Shown: positions 5,615 through 8,364 of the stretch, one piece after another
Position numbering within the stretch: position 1 is the stretch's first letter
Layout: every line of letters starts with the position of its first letter
NCBI GenBank assembly: GCA_002278985.1
Contig: NCJP01000058.1
Coordinates: 1-8,364 of the forward strand
DNA: 8,364 bases
Reading direction: 5' to 3'
Source: Erythrobacter sp. 34-65-8
Lineage (GTDB): Bacteria > Pseudomonadota > Alphaproteobacteria > Sphingomonadales > Sphingomonadaceae
Program-made: the position numbers and the translations under genes
The notes under the pieces: model-generated
The model's database searches: none
What the model saw: only the letters and a program-made list of their open reading frames with translations
Told to the model about the DNA's origin: nothing

Positions 5615-5625
5615 GCGGCAGCTCA
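5612..5625. terminator. Small inverted repeat spanning both convergent stop codons
   Basis: TGAGC, GGCA, GCTCA: a perfect 5-bp stem with a 4-nt loop. Its arms contain the TGA stop of the DUF3011 gene (5612-5614) and, on the other strand, the TGA stop of the TlpA-like gene (5623-5625). It could act as a weak shared hairpin for two convergent transcripts, but no T-run follows on either strand. Confidence 0.3.
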
Positions 5626-6195
5626 GCGGGGGGCGCTCGCTTCGGTAATCGCCTCCCGCGCTGCCGCGCTGGACCAATCGTATTCGCCGACCACGCGCCA
5701 GACCTCCAGTCCGCTCGCGTCATAGAGGATCGTTGTCGGCAGCACGTCGCTTTCGACCCTGAAGCCAAGCTCGCTGTTCGGGTCGAGCCACGGCTCCAGC
5801 CGCTCGAAGCTGCGCTGGGCGAAGAAAGGCACCACCTTGTCCGCCCCGCCCAGATCCTGACTGACGGTGACCACCCGCACCGCGCCGTCCAGTTCCACGG
5901 CCAGTTCGTCCAGCATCGGCATTTCGACCACGCAGGGCGCGCACCAGGTCGCCCACAGGTTCACCAGCACTGGCTGCCCCTGCAATGCGCCGAGGTTAAG
6001 CTCCCGCCCCTGCGGATCGCGCAGGGTGACGGCCGGCATCAGCGCGCCGGCGTTGGCCCGGTCGATCTGGCCGGGCAAGAAGGTCTTGCCCCCCGCCAAC
6101 GCGGGCTCGCCTTGCGCAGTGTCCGCCGCTTGCCTATCGCAGCCCCCACCGGCGAGGGCCAGGGCAAGGACAACGATGAGCGACCAGCGGGACAT
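5623..6195 (-). CDS. TlpA/ResA-like thioredoxin-fold protein, probable lipoprotein
   Basis: A 190-residue thiol-disulfide oxidoreductase-like protein acting outside the cytoplasm. An N-terminal hydrophobic segment (4-16) ends at AGGGC, so Cys19 is a probable lipidation site, although Gly at -3 is not ideal for a lipobox. The thioredoxin domain (about 48-185) has the active site WCAPC (Cys85, Cys88) inside VNLWATWC, followed by VEMPMLDEL, and the conserved cis-proline in VLPTT (Pro153), as in TlpA/ResA/CcmG proteins that reduce periplasmic disulfides, for example in apocytochromes. The partner is unknown; no cytochrome-maturation gene lies nearby. The start is ATG at 6193-6195, chosen because the signal sequence begins there; the frame is open to 6288, but earlier starts lie inside argH and would bury the signal. 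The gene is divergent from argH, and the two 5' ends overlap by up to 20 bp. Confidence 0.9.
   Translation of the reverse strand: MSRWSLIVVLALALAGGGCDRQAADTAQGEPALAGGKTFLPGQIDRANAGALMPAVTLRDPQGRELNLGALQGQPVLVNLWATWCAPCVVEMPMLDELAVELDGAVRVVTVSQDLGGADKVVPFFAQRSFERLEPWLDPNSELGFRVESDVLPTTILYDASGLEVWRVVGEYDWSSAAAREAITEASAPR
6166..6170 (+). promoter_or_regulatory. Ribosome-binding site supporting the upstream argH start
   Basis: AAGGA ends 5 nt before ATG at 6176. The two later in-frame ATGs (6194 and 6215) lack a comparable site at proper distance, so 6176 is preferred even though it overlaps the opposing TlpA-like gene. Confidence 0.55.
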
Positions 6196-7591
6196 GGATA
6201 CGGGTTCCAACAGGATGTGGGGCGGCAGGTTCGCCGAAGGCCCTAGCGCGATCATGCGCGAAATCAACGCCTCGATCCCGTTCGACAAGGCGCTGTGGCG
6301 GCAGGATATCGCCGGATCGAAGGCCCATGTCGCGATGCTCGCCGCTCAGAAGATCGTCAGCATCGACGATGCCGATATCATCATCGACGGGCTCGACCGG
6401 ATCGCTGCCGAATACGAGCGCGACGGGGTGCCGGAGGACTGGAGCCTCGAGGACATCCACATGACGGTCGAGAGCCGGCTTGCCGAACTGGTCGGCGCGG
6501 CGGCAGGCAGGCTCCACACCGCGCGCAGCCGCAACGACCAGGTGGCAACCGATTTCCGCCTGTGGGTGCGCGACGCCATGGACCAGGCCGATGCCGGGCT
6601 GGCGGAACTCCAGCGCGCCCTCGTCACCCGCGCGGGCGAGCACGCCGAGAGCATCATGCCCGGCTACACCCACTTGCAGACCGCACAGCCGGTCACGCTG
6701 GGCCACCACCTGATGGCCTATTACGAAATGGCGCGGCGGGATCGCAGCCGCTTTGCCGATGCGAGGGCGCGACTCAACCAGTGCCCCCTCGGCAGCGCGG
6801 CCCTGGCCGGGACCGGCTTCCCGATCGACCGCGATGCAACCGCCGCCGCGCTCGGGTTTGACCAGCCGACCGCCAACAGCCTGGATTCGGTCAGCGACCG
6901 CGACTTCGCGCTCGATTACCTGATGGCGGCGGCACAGTGCTCGCTGCACCTGAGCCGCCTGGCCGAGGAAATGATCCTCTGGGCCAGCCAGCCGTTCGGC
7001 TTCATCCGCCTGCCCGATGCGCTCAGCACTGGCAGCAGCATCATGCCGCAGAAGAAGAACCCCGATGCGGCTGAACTGGTGCGCGGGCATTCCGGGCGGA
7101 TCATCGGCTGCCTCACCAGCCTGATGATCACCATGAAAGGCCTGCCGCTGGCCTATTCGAAGGACATGCAGGACGACAAGCCGCCGGTGTTTGAAGCGGC
7201 CAGCCTGCTGGCTCTGTCGATTGCCGCGATGACGGGGATGATGGCAGACAGCACGTTCCACACCGCGCGGATGCGGCAGGCGGCCGAGCTGGGCTATGCC
7301 ACCGCCACTGACCTCGCTGACTGGCTGGTGCGGCAGGCCGACATCCCCTTTCGCGAAGCGCACCATATCACGGGCGCGGCAGTCAGGCTGGCGGAAAGCC
7401 GGGGCGTTGCGCTTGACGCGCTGTCGCTGGCTGACCTGCAGGCCATCGACTCGCGGATCGACGAGCGGGTGTTTGCGGCCCTCTCGGTCGAGGCGTCGGT
7501 GGCGGCCCGGGCCAGCCATGGCGGAACAGCGCCGGTGCGGGTAAGGGAACAGGTCGCTGCCGCCCGCATTGCACTGGGAATGGAGACATGA
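6176..7591 (+). CDS. argH: Argininosuccinate lyase
   Basis: The cytoplasmic homotetrameric enzyme that splits argininosuccinate into arginine and fumarate, the last step of arginine synthesis. At 471 residues from ATG 6176 it is slightly longer than E. coli ArgH (about 457); ATG at 6215 (MWGGRF) would give 458. Visible signatures are the N-terminal [11 protein letters not shown] and [15 protein letters not shown], substrate-binding HTARSRNDQ at 114-122, [10 protein letters not shown] at 163-172 with the likely catalytic His166, and the fumarase/aspartase superfamily loop [12 protein letters not shown] at 286-297 with the catalytic serine region. The C-terminal [11 protein letters not shown] and GGTAP are also typical. 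All key residues are present. The promoter must lie within the 5' end of the opposing TlpA-like gene. The stop overlaps the start region of the next small lipoprotein gene, and lysA follows, so arginine and lysine synthesis are probably co-transcribed. Confidence 0.97.
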   Translation: MSDQRDMDTGSNRMWGGRFAEGPSAIMREINASIPFDKALWRQDIAGSKAHVAMLAAQKIVSIDDADIIIDGLDRIAAEYERDGVPEDWSLEDIHMTVESRLAELVGAAAGRLHTARSRNDQVATDFRLWVRDAMDQADAGLAELQRALVTRAGEHAESIMPGYTHLQTAQPVTLGHHLMAYYEMARRDRSRFADARARLNQCPLGSAALAGTGFPIDRDATAAALGFDQPTANSLDSVSDRDFALDYLMAAAQCSLHLSRLAEEMILWASQPFGFIRLPDALSTGSSIMPQKKNPDAAELVRGHSGRIIGCLTSLMITMKGLPLAYSKDMQDDKPPVFEAASLLALSIAAMTGMMADSTFHTARMRQAAELGYATATDLADWLVRQADIPFREAHHITGAAVRLAESRGVALDALSLADLQAIDSRIDERVFAALSVEASVAARASHGGTAPVRVREQVAAARIALGMET

Positions 7592-7827
7592 TGCGTATCG
7601 CGCTCGCCTTTGCTGCTGCCCTTGCCCTGACTGCCTGCGGCCAGCGTGCCGATCTCAAACCGCTGGCGGGCGAGCAGTTGCCCCCGCCGCCGCTCGGCGC
7701 ATCGGAACCCAAGTCGCCGGAAGAATTGCTGACACCCCCGACCCAGGCCGCGCCTGAGCGCAGCGTCGAACTGCGCCGCCGCTCGGAAGAACGGGCCGAC
7801 GATCCCTTCGATCTCCCGCCCGAGTAG
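7591..7827 (+). CDS. Small LptM-like lipoprotein between argH and lysA
   Basis: A 78-residue lipoprotein. The signal sequence [16 protein letters not shown] has a canonical lipobox (LTAC), so Cys16 should be lipidated and Gly17 favours outer-membrane sorting. After it comes [18 protein letters not shown], then a Pro/Glu/Arg-rich, probably disordered tail. E. coli LptM (YifL) has CGLKGPLYFP after its lipobox and helps the LptD/LptE translocon mature; small lipoproteins of this kind often sit just before lysA or dapF in proteobacteria. Position, size and the CGxxxxLxP pattern support an LptM-like role, but the second Gly is Ala here and the match is short, so function is inferred. There are tandem ATGs at 7588 and 7591; GGAG at 7582-7585 is better spaced for 7591. 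The argH stop (7589-7591) overlaps the start, suggesting translational coupling. lysA begins 4 nt downstream. Confidence 0.82.
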   Translation: MRIALAFAAALALTACGQRADLKPLAGEQLPPPPLGASEPKSPEELLTPPTQAAPERSVELRRRSEERADDPFDLPPE

Positions 7828-7831
7828 AACC

Positions 7832-8364
7832 ATGGACCATTTCAGCCTGATCGATGGCGTGATGCACGCCGAAGGTGTGCCCCTGCCCCGGATTGCGGCA
7901 GAGGTCGGCACGCCGGTCTATGTCTATTCCCGCGCCACGCTTGAACGGCACGCGCAGGTGTTCCGCGAGGCGCTGGCGCCCTTGGGCACCAACGGACAGG
8001 AGCCGCTGATCGCCTTCGCGGTCAAGTCCAACCCCAATCTGGCCGTGCTCAGGGTGCTGCAGCGCCAGGGTTTTGGCGCGGATGTGGTTTCGGGCGGCGA
8101 GCTGATGCGGGCGCTGGCAGCCGGGATGGCGCCAGAAAAAATCGTCTTTTCCGGCGTGGGCAAGACCGATGCGGAACTGGCGCTGGGTCTCGACCAGGGG
8201 ATTGGCCAGTTCAATATCGAATCGCGCGAGGAAGGGCGGGAACTCGCCGCCCTCGCCGCTGCGCGGGGCCAGAGCGCCCCGGCCTGCCTGCGGGTCAACC
8301 CCGATGTCGACGCGAAGACCCATGCCAAGATCTCCACCGGCAAGGCGGAGAACAAGTTCGGCGT
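7832..8364 (+). CDS. lysA: Diaminopimelate decarboxylase, N-terminal part (cut by window end)
   Basis: The PLP enzyme that decarboxylates meso-diaminopimelate to L-lysine, the last step of lysine synthesis. It starts at ATG 7832, 4 nt after the lipoprotein stop, and stays open to the window edge (177 complete codons of about 420 expected). Visible features of the fold-III alanine-racemase-type barrel are [11 protein letters not shown] at 27-37, the PLP Schiff-base lysine Lys65 in [38 protein letters not shown], and [19 protein letters not shown] leading to NKFG. These match LysA more closely than ornithine decarboxylase, and the lipoprotein-lysA order agrees. The C-terminal dimer and substrate residues lie outside the window, so intactness cannot be judged. 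Confidence 0.95.
   Translation, partial: MDHFSLIDGVMHAEGVPLPRIAAEVGTPVYVYSRATLERHAQVFREALAPLGTNGQEPLIAFAVKSNPNLAVLRVLQRQGFGADVVSGGELMRALAAGMAPEKIVFSGVGKTDAELALGLDQGIGQFNIESREEGRELAALAAARGQSAPACLRVNPDVDAKTHAKISTGKAENKFG

Noticed and set aside
5867..6175. Possible 103-residue N-terminal extension of argH
   Set aside because: The extension is antisense to the TlpA-like gene, ArgH proteins begin near the WGGRF motif, and a good ribosome-binding site precedes 6176.
6196..6288. Upstream extension of the TlpA-like protein
   Set aside because: An earlier start would put 31 residues before the signal sequence and lies inside argH codons for conserved residues; the lipoprotein signal clearly begins at 6195.
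6134..7519. 461-codon open frame on the - strand opposite argH
   Set aside because: It mirrors the codon positions of a certain argH gene and shows low-complexity His/Arg/Gly-rich sequence without motifs.

Overview
The window is GC-rich and densely coded, and it looks like the chromosome of an alphaproteobacterium, most likely a member of the Sphingomonadales (Erythrobacter/Novosphingobium/Sphingomonas type). The argument rests on protein style: a DUF3011 envelope protein, an argH - small lipoprotein - lysA cluster, a GerE-type regulator with a decayed receiver, and GGAAC-type promoter candidates. This is inference; no 16S rRNA or other phylogenetic marker is present. I see no transposase, integrase, CRISPR array or phage gene, and the composition looks uniform apart from AT-richer control regions.

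Layout. (1) 1-935, +: the 3' part of a zinc-binding-type (MDR) NAD(P)H dehydrogenase, cut by the window edge. (2) 939-1925, -: a complete asparaginase of the AnsB (type II) sequence class that lacks a signal peptide; its stop lies 3 bp from the dehydrogenase stop. (3) 2019-2642, -: a LuxR/FixJ-style regulator with a degenerate receiver domain, followed by a 9-bp-stem hairpin. (4) 2643-2847: a divergent control region with two GGAAC-type promoter candidates, a 17-bp interrupted palindrome and an in-frame amber codon just before the next gene. (5) 2848-4506, +: a membrane-anchored protein with a ToxR/CadC-like layout: cytoplasmic winged-helix-like domain, one membrane segment, and a TPR-like periplasmic part with four cysteines. 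(6) 4549-4624, +: tRNA-Val(UAC) with encoded CCA. (7) 4772-5614, +: an exported DUF3011 protein. (8) 5623-6195, -: a TlpA-like thioredoxin-fold lipoprotein. (9) 6176-7591, +: argH, divergent from and slightly overlapping the TlpA gene. (10) 7591-7827, +: a small LptM-like lipoprotein. (11) 7832-8364, +: lysA, cut by the right edge.

How the genes work together. argH - lipoprotein - lysA form a tight co-directional unit for the last step of arginine synthesis, a small outer-membrane lipoprotein and the last step of lysine synthesis. The least understood part is the divergent pair at 2.0-4.5 kb: two DNA-binding-type proteins, one soluble and one membrane-anchored, share about 200 bp of control DNA with stress-type promoter candidates. 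No wholly new defence or mobile system is visible. The pair is the best candidate here for an undescribed signalling module.
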